DNA of 64,000 nucleotides from assembly GCA_009602735.1 (NCBI GenBank), contig WELA01003638.1:26693-90692 (forward strand), written 5' to 3'. The notes under the pieces were generated by a model. It had not been told where the DNA came from. It saw nothing but the letters and a program-made list of their open reading frames with translations, and did no database searches. Position numbers and translations under genes: made by a program. The DNA is from Mesotaenium endlicherianum. Taxonomy: Eukaryota > Streptophyta > Zygnematophyceae > Zygnematales > Mesotaeniaceae. Below, one piece after another: positions 22,459 through 34,187 of the stretch; within the stretch, counting starts at the first letter, position 1; each line of letters starts with the position of its first letter.

Positions 22459-23174
22459 TGTAATGAATCAGTATATTAGTAGATAAAATATCCATGTATA
22501 TATAATAGTTAATTAGGCTCAGCCTGCTGAACTTTAGTCAACATTAAGTCTGCTGGACTTTATATAAAAATTAGTTTAATGACTCAGCCAAAAGAAACAG
22601 GCTGAAGTCAACTTTAGGTCAGCTTGCTGACACATTCTTTGACAGCCAGCTGACTTCCGTACTCTTTAGCAGCAAACTGCCTAGATATGCATATAAGGGT
22701 GATGAGCTAGATGAATGGCCAGATGACATCCTTGGGATGGATGGCGATTCGGGATGATGTGAGATGGCTGAGGATTTGGTTAGCCGAGGTCCTACCAACG
22801 TGGTTAACTCCCGGGTAGGCGCTGCCATCGCACTTGCCGTTGAACAGTAAACTCGTTCCATGTACATATGCTAGAGATTGCTCTCGAGTTCGGCTTTCGA
22901 AAACGAGGCCAACTCTCTTGTACTGCTTACTGAGAGATATCTGAATCCAAGGCGAGAAGCCATTGATACGCACTGACTTTCAGCCTTGCTTATGTACGAA
23001 TTTACTGATTGCACTTGATGCTAGTTTACTTGCATATGACTTGGGAGTACTGTCCACCGCTAGTACGTTTGTCTTTTGTTGTTAAATCAGTTCACAGAAA
23101 ATACCATAAAGATTACTCGTTGATAAAGATCTTTATTAATTGTTAATCGCCTATTGGTAAGTCAATTCATTTCA
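22459..23174 (+). repeat. 3' LTR of chromovirus copy 2
   Basis: This 716-bp repeat begins TGTAATGAATCAG, ends TTCATTTCA and is followed by CTCTG, the partner of CTCTA before the 5' LTR. Confidence 0.88.
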
Positions 23175-25311
23175 CTCTGCGTGTTCCTGAGCATTAGCAA
23201 TCTTTTCAGATAATTTCGTACACACTTTACGCAACTCTGCTACAGACCCGGCATCATCATCTTGAGTAGCAGCTCTTCGCTGACCATCAGTGAGTTGCTT
23301 CATGGCATCTGTTAGTTCCTCTGTTAATGCAGCTAAGTTTACGCCTTCCACAGTCGCGGCAAGCACTACTCTCACTGAGGACAAAGCAGACATACAAGCT
23401 TTCGCAGCCTCTTTTTGGAATTTTCAAAACTCTAGCCTTCTTCTGCTCTCCAAATGTCCATTTCTGGGTGAGGTCCTCATCCTTCCGGAATAGGCAATAG
23501 AGCAATAAGGCATCCTTGTCCAAACACTGAACCAAAGTTATAAATGCAACAGACCGAGTATAAGAAGAATCCTTCCGGATTTCTCAAAGAAGTCTGCCCA
23601 ATAGATCTCATCAAATTCTTCGAAAGTGAGACTATTATCATCGGTTCGTCCACTAAAATATTTTGTAGACAATTTGAACTTGGGATTTGCATCCCTATCA
23701 TCATCAGCCATCTTATAAAATGACCAATAATCACTTATTCTTACTCCAACGTCTAGCGACCTGCCCAAACCAGGTGCAAGGAAACCCTCGCTATACGGAT
23801 TCTCATCGTTTACAGAGATATGGCAAGGCTCGTCTCCCGACGTTTGCTCTCTCTACGGGTTGTCAGCTTGCTCAGATGTCTCACTTCTTTGCGGACTCTG
23901 GCTAGAATCAGAATCTTCGACAGGTTCCATCGGATGATAGAGTCTTCCGCTCCTCAGCCGCATATACACTTAGAGTTCTCCAGATCCTTTACCAGGTCAA
24001 GTTCCACCAGCCTTCACAGACCTCAATTCCCAATTAGCTTGGGAAGTCTTGTCCACTTGAACCAATCAACTCAAGTTCTCAGAAGTAGGACAGAAGTGTC
24101 TTACTCCCAACAGGCTTCTGCTCAAGTTGAAGATTTACTCAAGTGAACAAATTTTGTAGTTTACAGAAATTACGTCCAAGCTGATTAACTAACAACATCG
24201 AATTCAGAGAAAATCGTTGATATGAATCAATTTACCAATAGGCAATTAACAATTAATGAAGATCTTTATATCAGCGAGTAATCTTTATGGCATTTTCTGT
24301 TGGATGATTAATTAGTTAAATGATTAAACAGCAAAAGACAACAGACTAGCGGTGGACAATACTCCCAAGTCATATGCAAGTAAACTAGCATCAATAATGC
24401 AATCAGTAAATTCGTACATAAGCAAGGCTAAATGTCAGTGCGTATCAATGGCTTCTCGCCTTGGATTCAGATATCTCTCAGTAAGCAGTACAAGAGAGTT
24501 GGCCTCGTCTCCGAATGCCGAACTTGAGACCAAAACCTAGCATATGTACATGGAATGAGTTTACTGTTCAACGGCAAGTGCGATGGCACCGCCTACCCGA
24601 GAGTTAACCACGTTGGTAGGACCTCGGCTTACCAAATCCACAGCCATCTCCCATCATCCCGAATCGCCATCCATCCCAAGGATGTCATCTGGCCACTCAT
24701 CTAGCATACAACACTTTAGATGCATAGCGAGGCAGTTCGCTGTTGCCGAGTACGGCAGCCAGCTGATTGTCAAAGAATGTGTCAGCAAGCTGACACTAGT
24801 CAACAGGCTGACCTAATGGACTTCAGCCTGCTACTCTCGACTGAGTCATTTAACTAAGTAGGAAGTATCCAGCAGACTTAAATCCAGCAGATTAAATATT
24901 TACTGAAGTTTAGCAGGCTGAACTTATTTAACTAATATATCTAAATGAATATTATCTCTATCCAATATGGTGATTCATTACAATCGCCTACCAGGGCTTG
25001 CGCTTAACTTTTATAAAGTCACAGCTTACAAAACTTTAAAACTATGGCATTTGGGCTGGCCTGGCTTGAGAGTCTTCGCTCAACACAGCGTCTTAACAAT
25101 TGACACTGTTTGGCTGGGCTCACTGAGATCTTCACTGAGAGCTTTCTCGTTGATCCTGCTTTTGCTATTTGCAATTCAACATTCACGACTTCTGAGAATT
25201 TGGAAACTAACACAGCACTCACCATTTTATGTGCCTCTCGCACTCTTGTGGTGTTTGGTCCGGATCCGCTCTAGGCTCCTAGCAGATTCTATCTTGCAAG
25301 CTCTCTACATC
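23175..25311 (-). pseudogene. Minus-strand retroelement gag, 5' part
   Basis: The minus-strand frame at 23725-23538 begins near MADDDRDANPKFKLSTKYFS and continues with an acidic helix-rich segment. After frame changes it continues to NAQEHAE at 23175. Past chromovirus copy 2, the gag resumes at 12955. Minus-strand frames at 25019-25243 belong to the same region, and a solo LTR (24218-24982) separates the parts. The element is clearly dead. I see no pol domain, so it could be a non-autonomous gag element or a truncated copy. Confidence 0.5.
24218..24982 (-). repeat. Solo LTR of the chromovirus family, minus strand
   Basis: This is the inverse of the 22459 LTR. It runs from TGATATGAATCAA to GATTCATTACA in plus-strand reading. 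The flanks ATCGT (24213-24217) and ATCGC (24983-24987) match at four of five bases. No internal sequence is attached on either side, so it is a solo LTR left by recombination. Confidence 0.8.
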
Positions 25312-26033
25312 TGAAATGAATCGACTTACCAATAAGCGATTAACAATTGATAAAAGATCTTTATATCAGTAAGTAATCTCCATGGTCGTTCTGTTAACGG
25401 ATTTAATAGCAAAAAAACAATAGCCTAGCAGTGAATAATACTCACAGGTCAAATGGAAGTAAACGTGCATCAATCATACAATCAGTAGACTTATACATAA
25501 GCAAGGTTAGAAGACAGTTCGCATCAATGGCTTCTCGCCTTGGATTCAGATATCTCTCAGTAAGCTACACAAAAGAGTTGGTCTCGTTTTCGAATGCCGA
25601 TCTCGAGAGCAATACCTAGCATATGTACATGGAATGAGTTTACTGTTCAACGGCAAGTGCAATGGCATCGCCTACCCGGGAGTTAACCACGTTGGTAAGA
25701 CCTCGGCTAACCAAATCCACAGCCATCTCCCATCATCTCGAATCGCCATCCACCCAAGAGGTGTCATCTGGCACACCACACTCAGATGGAAAACTAGGTA
25801 GTTTGCTGCTACCAAGTATGGCAGTCAGCTGACTGTCAAAGAATGTGTCAGCAAGCTGACCTAAGTCAACAAGTTGACCTAGTTGACTTCAACCTACTGC
25901 TTCCGACTGAGTTATTAAATTAAGTATTAAACATGTAGCAGACTTAATATTAACTGAAGTTCTGCAGGCTGAACTTATTTTACTATTATATCTAAATGAA
26001 TATTATATATATATTACACACTGATTCATTACA
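25312..26033 (-). repeat. Second minus-strand LTR of the chromovirus family
   Basis: It starts TGAAATGAATCGAC and ends GATTCATTACA in plus-strand reading, similar to 24218-24982 throughout. The flanking pentamers do not match well (ACATC and ATTTC), so it may be a fragment or a product of rearrangement. Confidence 0.78.
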
Positions 26034-28141
26034 ATTTCATACCAGTGGGATCTCTTCTTTGAAACTCCTTAACTCTAAATCTTCTACGATACAATGAGAG
26101 GGAAAATCTTTAAGCGTCGGCAGAAGCAAGGCCTCTCTGCTCTCCTGTGACCTTGGGAACTTCTTCTTCTTCGCGCTTCTTCTTCTCCTCTCCTTTTTGC
26201 TCCTGCGCTCCTTTCTGCCTTTTGGCAAAATGTGAGGGCAAGAATGGAGCAAGTTCGTGCAATGCTCGTGCCTTTCCCAGGCACCACGCATGCCATCGTC
26301 TCTTGAGAATGCCAACGCTTAATCACAGCGTTTGGTTTGCGTGCCACTCTTGCGTTGTCACCCCACAACCTAATTGAATAATCGTCGTTTAGCATGCATG
26401 CACGCCTACTGACTGTCGCGCGTGATTGCTTGACTTCTTAGTCAGCGGTCACGCCTATGTGGCCCGTGGCTTGTGACGCCCGAGGTGGATGCCTAACTTG
26501 TGGCCGTCACACAAGGGTCCTAGCCGAGGTGGAACACATCGCCTTACAGCTTTCCTAACGTGGCATTGCCAGGTTGGCTACCCAGTCAGTGTTGCCTTAC
26601 TGGCATCTGCTGTCATGGGCCATCGCTAGCCTCAAGCAATTTAGCTTTTCAGCTGACTTGTCTGTCAAAACCCCACCCATTGTTGAGTGTCAATTTGACC
26701 CGTCACAGTCACTCTTTCCAGTGACGCCGACCGTGGTGAAACCAGTCTTTTTGTCGGTAAGTCAATGCTGACCTGCCGTACTTGGGCGGCCGTGACTTGT
26801 GCGGCGCGTGTGGCGCCGTCAAACGGATAGTAGTCGCGACATATATGCCTAGTGCAATTTAAGGCAAAGTTGGAGGGTAGATTTTTGTTAGTTTTGAGAC
26901 TTTTTGAAGCTGGTAAAAGCTGGTAGAAGCATAATTCGTATTTTTATCTATAGGCAAAAGCCAGCGGTAACCGTGCTGTTGTGCCGCAGTGCTGCAGCTG
27001 GCCGCAGCATTGCATTATGTAGCAGCAGCCCGGTTGTCATGGCCGATCGAAGGGCTGTTGATGGCTGTCCATCGATCTCGATAAGCACTCAAGACCGGCT
27101 ATGCGACTCATGTCGGCACGTCATTGGCAGAACATAAAGTCAGAGTCGATTATTCGTCGACTGTGTTTCTGGCCTCTTTGCAGCGTGATAGTGCTTCATG
27201 CAAAACTCGATGCCTGATGTGTAAATGTTATCAACAGAGGCCACGTCGGCTGTAATTATTGTTGTCCGGTTGCATCCTGATACCATATCCAACCATATCC
27301 TTCGCCTATATCAGCCTGCGTCCGGGATATTTTTGGGAGGCTTTCGTTTTGAGCCAAATTGATCCAGAAAAGGAGCACGTAGGGTACAGTTTAACAGTGG
27401 CCTCCTCCGAAACGATATAGATTGTCCATATCGATGCACGTGTTTGGGTTGTCAAAATCTAGCATAGACCTCTGCACAAAAATTCCAGACTTTCAAGGAC
27501 CGATACATCAATATACTCAAATATACTGATGCACTGATGCATCCACGATAAAACAATACAACGATGGACTCACCATTGCCTGGTGTCCAGGTGAAATTTG
27601 GTGAAAGTGGAGTAAAATGGAGTGAAATATGCATGGAAATGCACGGCACACGCCTGTTATCCGAGATTTTTCACAGCCAATATCCGACATTGCTCCACTC
27701 CAGCTCGAAGTGGAGGTTACTTCATTCGTCATATCTGGTCATATCACTGGGTATCGAATCGCACATGGCAGTACTAAGGGTTTTTTTCTAGTAGTCTTGT
27801 CGCTGAGAGCCCTAGGCGTTGGTAGTGAATTAATTTCTGTCATTTTCTTGCCTTCAGGGTAGACCAGTGTTCCACGAGGATCACAACACTCCTGTGAGGA
27901 TTGAAAGTGTGGACTTTGAATTTCGAAGGGTTGTGAAGTCTGTTGTTGTGAGGGTACTGGTGTGCGTATATAAGCATTTGTGTATGTACTGCGAGGTCCC
28001 AGCTCCGTTTCTCAACTTTCAGATATAGGCCAGTGTGAGAAGCGAACGTACTGCGAGTTGCAATATTTGCAGCGAGAGGGTTTGTCGGTGTCTGCGGAAG
28101 CTGTGGTGTAGGGATGATAGCTCTTGCTTCCGCATAGGCCA
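26034..28141. other. Intergenic, no gene recognised
   Basis: Base composition changes from AT-rich transposon sequence to mixed intergenic DNA. I see no homology-supported exon on either strand. The last few hundred bases should contain the cryptochrome promoter and 5' leader, but no element can be assigned with confidence. Confidence 0.5.
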
Positions 28142-29326
28142 ATGGCAGCATGCACAATCGTGTGGTTTAGACGGGATCTTCGGCTGGAAGATAACCCAGC
28201 CCTGATCGCAGCAGCTAGGTTAGGAACCGTCATACCAGTCTTCGTCTGGTCGCCAGAGGAAGAGGGCCAATTTTACCCGGGCAGGGTTTCAAGATGGTGG
28301 CAGAAGCAGAGCTTGATTCATCTAGATGCCACCCTTCGCGCCTTGGGAACCCCCCTCATCATGCGCAAGGCCCGCAACACGCTTGCAGTCTTGCTAGAGA
28401 TTATTCACGCCACAGGGGCCAACCAGGTGTTCTATAACCATCTCTATGGTGAGTGTCTTCAGAAGTTCCTGTGTCTGCGGCCGGAATTAGGTCATGTGTG
28501 TGAGCAAGGTGCAATGATGTTCCATGCTATCGACTTCCCTTGAGCACCATGTACTGTCCACTGGGATTGATCGAGGGTCATCATCTGGTGGAGAAGACTA
28601 GTTCCTTCCTTGCGTGTGGTGCCCATCTTCCGAGCTGCGGGTTCCGAGTGACTTGGACGACATGCAGCGCATGCAGCCTGCTTCTTTGCTGCGTTTATCC
28701 CGGCAGCTCCATGTCGCAGTGGGTCAGCCCAGTGTGTTAGGTTACGTGTGTCAACTTGATGCTGTGTAGTCTAGGTCACAACGCTGAACGTAAGGACGTG
28801 CGTTCAAGGTTCCGGTGGAGCATGCTCCATTCCACCCGGCAGCCTTGGCACCGCACTAGCTGCCAGGCAGAAGTCTGACGGGTCTACATCCTGCCCGTCT
28901 GCTCCCTTTCTGTCCGTCTGTCTGTCTGCCTGCTCTCTGTGTCTGCCCCCGCAGACCCGGTGTCGCTGGTGCGGGACCACAAGGTGAAGCAGGGGCTGGG
29001 GCAGCATGGCGTGATAGTGCACACGTTCAACGCGGACCTGCTGTATGAGCCCTGGGAGGTGTATGACGACGACGGGCAGGCGTTTACGACGTTCGACGCC
29101 TTCTGGAGCAAGTGCCTCAACATGCCGTTTGAGCCCGACCCCCCCCACCTGGCGCCCAAGCGCCTGCTTGGCCCTCCAGGTACGGGGGCGGCAGCGGAGG
29201 CGGCAGTTGTGCTTGCCTCGTATATGTGTGTGCGTGTGTGTTTTCTTGGTGTCTCTCTGCTCGCAGATCTGGCAGGACAGTCAAGTTGCAAAGTAGGGAC
29301 TATAGTGGGGTGTGGCAGGCGTGTCG

Positions 29327-29359
<33 letters not shown>

Positions 29360-31906
29360 GGATGATGATGATGATGATGACGACAATAGGGATGCTACCC
29401 TTGCATGCTGCTGCTGCTGCTTGCCTCCCTCCCTCCTTGCTTTGATCCTGTGCGCATGCGGGTGGCACTCGGTGTGCAGCAAGGGATGCAGGCAGGAGGC
29501 AGAGATCTGGGCATGTGGCACGTCCCTCCTTTCCCTGTGCTGTCTGACATGGCAGGGCATTTAGGTGTGCAAGATGAGCAGCACGTGTGTGCGTGCATAT
29601 GCGTGCGCTTGAGGTGCGCGGCAGCAATCTCGAAGATGTCCAGGCAGAAGTCTGAGAATTGTGGTCTATGGGGCCTGGGGGCGGGATGCGGGGGAGCAGT
29701 GCGGCTGGCGAGCCTGACGGCAGACGAGCTGGGGCTGGAGGACCAGCAGGAGAAGGCGAGCAACGCGCTGCTGGCGCGCGCGTGGGTGCCTGGGTGGAGC
29801 AACGCGGACCGCGCGCTGGACGCGTTTTTGCGCGGCCCGCTGGCGGAGTACGCCGCGCACCGCTCCAAGGCCGACTGCGCCACCACGTCGCTGCTGTCGC
29901 CGCACATGCACTTTGGCGAGATCAGCGCGCGCAAGATCTTCCACGAGGCGCGCAAGCTGCAGCTGCAGTGGGGCCGCGACGGCGGCGGCGGCGGCGGGGC
30001 CGGGGCGGAGAGCGTGGACATGTTCCTGCGCGCCATCGGGTTCCGCGAGTACTCGCGCTACCTGAGCTTCAACTTCCCCTTCACGCACGAGCGCTCGCTC
30101 CTGGCCAACCTGAAGTCGTTCCCGTGGCGCGTGGACGAGCACGTGTTCAAGGCGTGGCGCCAGGGCCGCACGGGCTACCCGCTGATCGACGCCGGCATGC
30201 GCGAGCTGTGGGCCACGGGCTGGCTGCACAACCGCATTCGCATCATGGTGTCCAGCTTCTGCGTCAAGTTCCTGCAGCTGCCGTGGCGCTGGGGCATGAA
30301 GTACTTTTGGGACACGCTGCTGGACGCCGACCTCGAGTGTGATGTGCTCGGCTGGCAGTACATTTCCGGCTCGCTGCCCGACGGCCACGAGCTCGACCGC
30401 ATGGAGAACCCCGAGGTGCGACCCTGGGCATGCTCTCTCCCCCCCTTCTCTCTCGCTCTCTCTCTCTCTGGGGGGAGATGCTCAGATGCACGTGTGCGCT
30501 GACTCGTGGGCCTAGCGTGCCCGCCAGCAGCAGCAACGGCAGCAGCTAGGGTTCCTGTGGCTGCAGCTGCTGCTTTCTCTCACAGCTGAGGTGGGGTGGC
30601 GTCTGTCCTTGTCCGTGCCTGGTGTGCTGGTGTGGCGCAACGTGATCCGACGTACCAGAAAAGCTCAAGCCAGCAGCTGATGTGCGTGCGTGCGTGGGTG
30701 CACGAGGGCGTGCAGGTGGAGGGGTACAAGTACGACCGCGAGGGCGAGTACGTGCGCCGGTGGCTGCCGGAGCTGTCGCGCGTGCCCACCGAGTGGATCC
30801 ACCACCCGTGGGAGGCGCCCGCGCATGTGCTCGGCGCGGCCGGCGTGGAGATCGGCGTCAACTACCCCTACCCCATCGTGGACGTGGCCACCGCGCGCGA
30901 GCGCCTGCAGGAGGCCCTCTCAGAGATGTGGGAGCGTGAGGCCGCGCTCAAGGCTGCCGCCATCAACGGCGTCGAGGAGGGCCTGGGCGAGACCATGGAG
31001 GTGCCTGGCACCGGCGGCCCTGGTCACGAGCGCATGCAGGTGCATCGCGCCGTTGTGTGGCCGCGCGCGGGCGCGGCTGGGGCCGCTGGCGAAGGCGGGG
31101 ACGGGGGCGCGGCAGAGGGCGGCGGCGAGGGGGTGGGGGGGCATGAGGCGCGCGCGCCGCGAGCGCACGCGGAGGTGGAGCTGTCGACGAGCTCGCGGCG
31201 CGACCAGATGGTGCCGACGATGCCGAGCGAGCGCGCGCAGGCGGCCGCACAGTCTATCCTCAACCGCTCCTACGGGCCGGCCCGGGCGCCCCCCCTGGAG
31301 GAGGGCGCTCAGCCACCCTCGCCCTCAGACTCCTCATCTGACGACGCCATGCTGGGCAACTCGCCTACTGCCGACGCCTCGCCCTCGCCGCCAGCTGGCG
31401 GCAGCGGCGGCGGCCAAGGGGTGTCAGCTTTGGGGGGGCTTGGTGGCCTGGGGGCGACATCGCCAGCCTCCGGCGCTTCTCCATCGGCTCCGGCTCCAGC
31501 AGCAGAGCCTGCTGCTGGCCTTTGTCGGGGTGCTCGCCAGGTGGCGGTGGAGGGCAAAAGCAAGCGCTTGAACTCGGACATGGACTCCACTGCCGAGTCG
31601 TCGGCGCCGTGCCTGAGGTACGACAGCCGGGCGCTTCCTCTGCCGTCGGGCGCGGTGCCCGTATGGTCCCAGTCAGCGGCAGCACGGGACGACACGTCGC
31701 CCACGCGGTCGAATCAGTCGCCGATAATGATGCCGGCGGAGTCGCTGGGCGTCGTGCCCTCCGTGCCCGCGCCTCATCCGCCCGAGGGGCGGCGTCACCT
31801 CACCCGCCGCAATGCCAACCCCCCCGCTGCCACCACCGCCACCACCACCAACAACAACCTCCTGCATCCCGCCCCAAACCTCAACACTATTCCTGGCCCC
31901 TCTAAG
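28142..31906 (+). CDS. CRY: Plant-type cryptochrome (blue-light receptor)
   Basis: This is a flavoprotein photoreceptor of the CRY1/CRY2 class, expected in nucleus and cytoplasm. Phase-consistent exons are 28142-28448, 28955-29179, 29700-30415 and 30716 to about 31906, giving roughly 813 residues before an unresolved 3' end. The photolyase-like domain starts TIVWFRRDLRLEDNPAL. The FAD pocket includes RQGRTGYPLIDAGMRELWAT and HNRIRIMVSSF. The electron-transfer tryptophans are present at about residues 320 (FPWRVDE), 373 (PWRWGM) and 396 (GWQY). The Asp typical of plant cryptochromes and absent from photolyases is at about 392. The C-terminal extension carries all three DAS blocks: DQMVPTM (about 579), an acidic Ser/Asp stretch (31320-31350) and STAES (about 707), then AVPVWS. 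The start ATG at 28142 directly precedes the conserved N-terminus. A donor-like GTACCA at 31907 precedes the poly-C run, so a last small exon may be missing. Confidence 0.95.
29326..29381 (+). repeat. (GAT)n microsatellite in cryptochrome intron 2
   Basis: About eighteen GAT/ATG-phase triplets with two interruptions lie between the second and third exons. Confidence 0.9.
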
Positions 31907-31913
31907 GTACCAC

Positions 31914-31914
<1 letters not shown>

Positions 31915-32003
<89 letters not shown>

Positions 32004-32012
32004 TGGGGCCTN
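31915..32012. repeat. Poly-C run of 89 bases followed by an ambiguous base
   Basis: An uninterrupted C homopolymer covers 31915-32003, and the single N is at 32012. The length is probably unreliable. It sits at or just after the last recognisable coding sequence of the cryptochrome gene. Confidence 0.95.
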
Positions 32013-34187
32013 CCTCCCCGGGCCCATCCCTTGTGCCCATTTTGTCTCCTGCTGCTGCCGCTGCAAAAGTGCCCCGCCAACCTTGGCTTGGCCAGTGGCC
32101 AGCACTTCAGAGTGTCGCTGTCTTTTGGCGGGCAGCCTTTGCCATCCTCTGTCATTTGGGTTTGTTGTGCGCCGGAGGCAGGCCCTGAGAGGCCTGTGGG
32201 GGCGGTAGTTGTTGTATCCATGCTTTGGTTATAGCATCAGGGCTCCTTCCTCTCTTGTCGTCGTCTGTGCTAGCTTGCTCGCAGTACATCAGTCAGCTGC
32301 TGCCCGCGAACTACTGTCCGCAGTGCCCCTGCTGCAGCTGCTCTTCTGAGCCCTGGGGCATGCACAGCTGTCGAGTGCTGCAGTGGGATTGACATTGTCC
32401 ACTTGTGGAACTCTCTCTCTGTCTTCTCTCTCTTTCTATCTCGCTTTCTGATGCGGCAGGCCAGCTCGGTATCTGCCTAGGACTCGTCTTGAGGAAGAAC
32501 CGCTGTGTCATCACACTATGAGATGACAGCAGCAACATAGCGAGCTAGGAGGTCTCTCCTTCTCTTGTCCTACCTCTTAGGACTTCCCCTTCCCTCCCCC
32601 CGATCTGTCCCGGAGTCCAGCAGGAAGACATCCATGGGATGCGTGGCGTGGACTTGCTAGTGTAGTACTGGAGTATTGTGGAGTGTGTACGACGAGAAGA
32701 GCATCGTCTCATTTTGGCGTGGTGTGTGGTGGTTGAGGATGAGCATTGCTGCCATCGTCGTCGTTGCTTCCTGAAGCGCGTGCGCTGCACCCGGGCGAGG
32801 CTGGCTCCTGACTTCTTCTGATGGCTCACAGGCAGCAGCTCCGCCTCATGCTGTCGCCTTTCCTTTTGCGCATCCTGCGTAGTCTCAGCAGCAGCAGCAG
32901 CAGCCGCAGCAGCATGATGAATAGTCGTAGTAGTAGCTCAGAGTTGCTGTACCCATCCTGGAGCATGCATGCTCTTTTTGGAGCCCCATCGTGGCACTTC
33001 AGTGGTCAGCCTAGGCCAGCCTTAGGCTCCCTCCCCATAGCCTGAGCATGTGGAGTGCAGAATTGGGTCCGCATTATTAGGGCACGTAGTCATGGAGCAA
33101 GGGCTGGTAAGGTCTCCGAGGTCTGTTGGCCGCCACATGTGTCGGTTGATGGAACCTGGTTTAGGGATAGCGGTTCTTTTTATTCTTACATATGTAGATA
33201 ACAAGTAGGCTTCATTTGAGTGTGAATATGTGATAAGTATACAGTGGGTTGTTAGGAGAGACGCTTTGAGTGGTTTCAATGCAGCTTGTTATGGTCTTGA
33301 ATTTGTTTTCTGTGCTGCTTCTGGTTATTGCTTTCAAGTATGTGGGCTTTGCTTGATATGCAACTGCACTTGTCTTTTATCTTCTGCATGCAAATTGTGG
33401 CACACTCTGGATTCAAACTTGTCTGGTACATATACTTTTTAACATAGGCTTAGTTTTGTCTGAGCACTTGTCACTATGCTCAGTGAGATGGGCACGAAGT
33501 CGTACGCCTTCAAAATTGTAATCCCAAGCCTCAGATTTATCTAATCATTACTGGGAGTGTCTTTCAACAAGGAGCCTGCAAGCACGACTCCACTTCTTTG
33601 ACTGACTGACGTAACATATCTGGGAGTTTTGACAAGAACATTCAATCAAATAATCAGAGCTCACACAATTGTAGCTAGCTTTGAACCTGTTGTATATTAC
33701 TGCAAAACTTACTTGAGCTAGAAGTCGCTATAAGAAAAACAACAGACTTGGCAAGCTCAGCTGAATGAGATCATGAGTATGGTTGCATTTCAACTCTATG
33801 CAAAGAGTATTTTCTGTTTGGCTTCAGGTTAAGAGCTTGGTTTGACAATTTGATATCAACTTGTTTGATTTCAAAAGAAAAGGTGATAATAGAATGTATA
33901 GTAGGAATAGTAACGTGCTACAATGCGCGTGGTCTCTTCTTGTCTAATCCTCTCTAAGTCTAGCTATTATTTGCTAACATTCATATCTACCTGACTCTAG
34001 TAAGACAACTCTATGTAATCTTCTAAAGTGCTTGGTCAATAACTGCGCCAATTGATGTACAATCGTACGAGGATGTGACTTTTTGCAAAAGCCAAAATGA
34101 TGCTATTGCTGTGTCAGAGGTGTTCACCGGATATTCTCTGCAGGTTAATGCCAATCGACATTTGAAGTACCTAACAAAAGAAAACAC
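32013..34187. other. Cryptochrome 3' region and intergenic DNA
   Basis: The first few hundred bases may contain a final exon or 3' UTR of the cryptochrome. After about 33000 the sequence is AT-richer with no recognisable exon, RNA gene or repeat. Confidence 0.4.

Larger units (their letters stand above)
12956..23174 (+). mobile_element. Ty3/gypsy chromovirus copy 2 with both LTRs
   Basis: The 5' LTR is 12956-14730 (about 712 bp once the nested insertion is removed) and the 3' LTR is 22459-23174 (716 bp). The five bases outside are CTCTA on the left and CTCTG on the right, a target duplication with one change. The primer-binding site is at 14732-14743. It inserted into the minus-strand gag element. 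Two copies of one small element family then inserted into it (13006-14063 in the 5' LTR, 19601-20339 between integrase and chromodomain). Several reading frames are interrupted, so the copy is dead as it stands. Confidence 0.9.

Noticed and set aside
29659-30388. Open frames on both strands over the cryptochrome
   Set aside because: They overlap exon 3 of the cryptochrome in other frames and encode Arg/Ala-rich sequence typical of GC-rich shadows.
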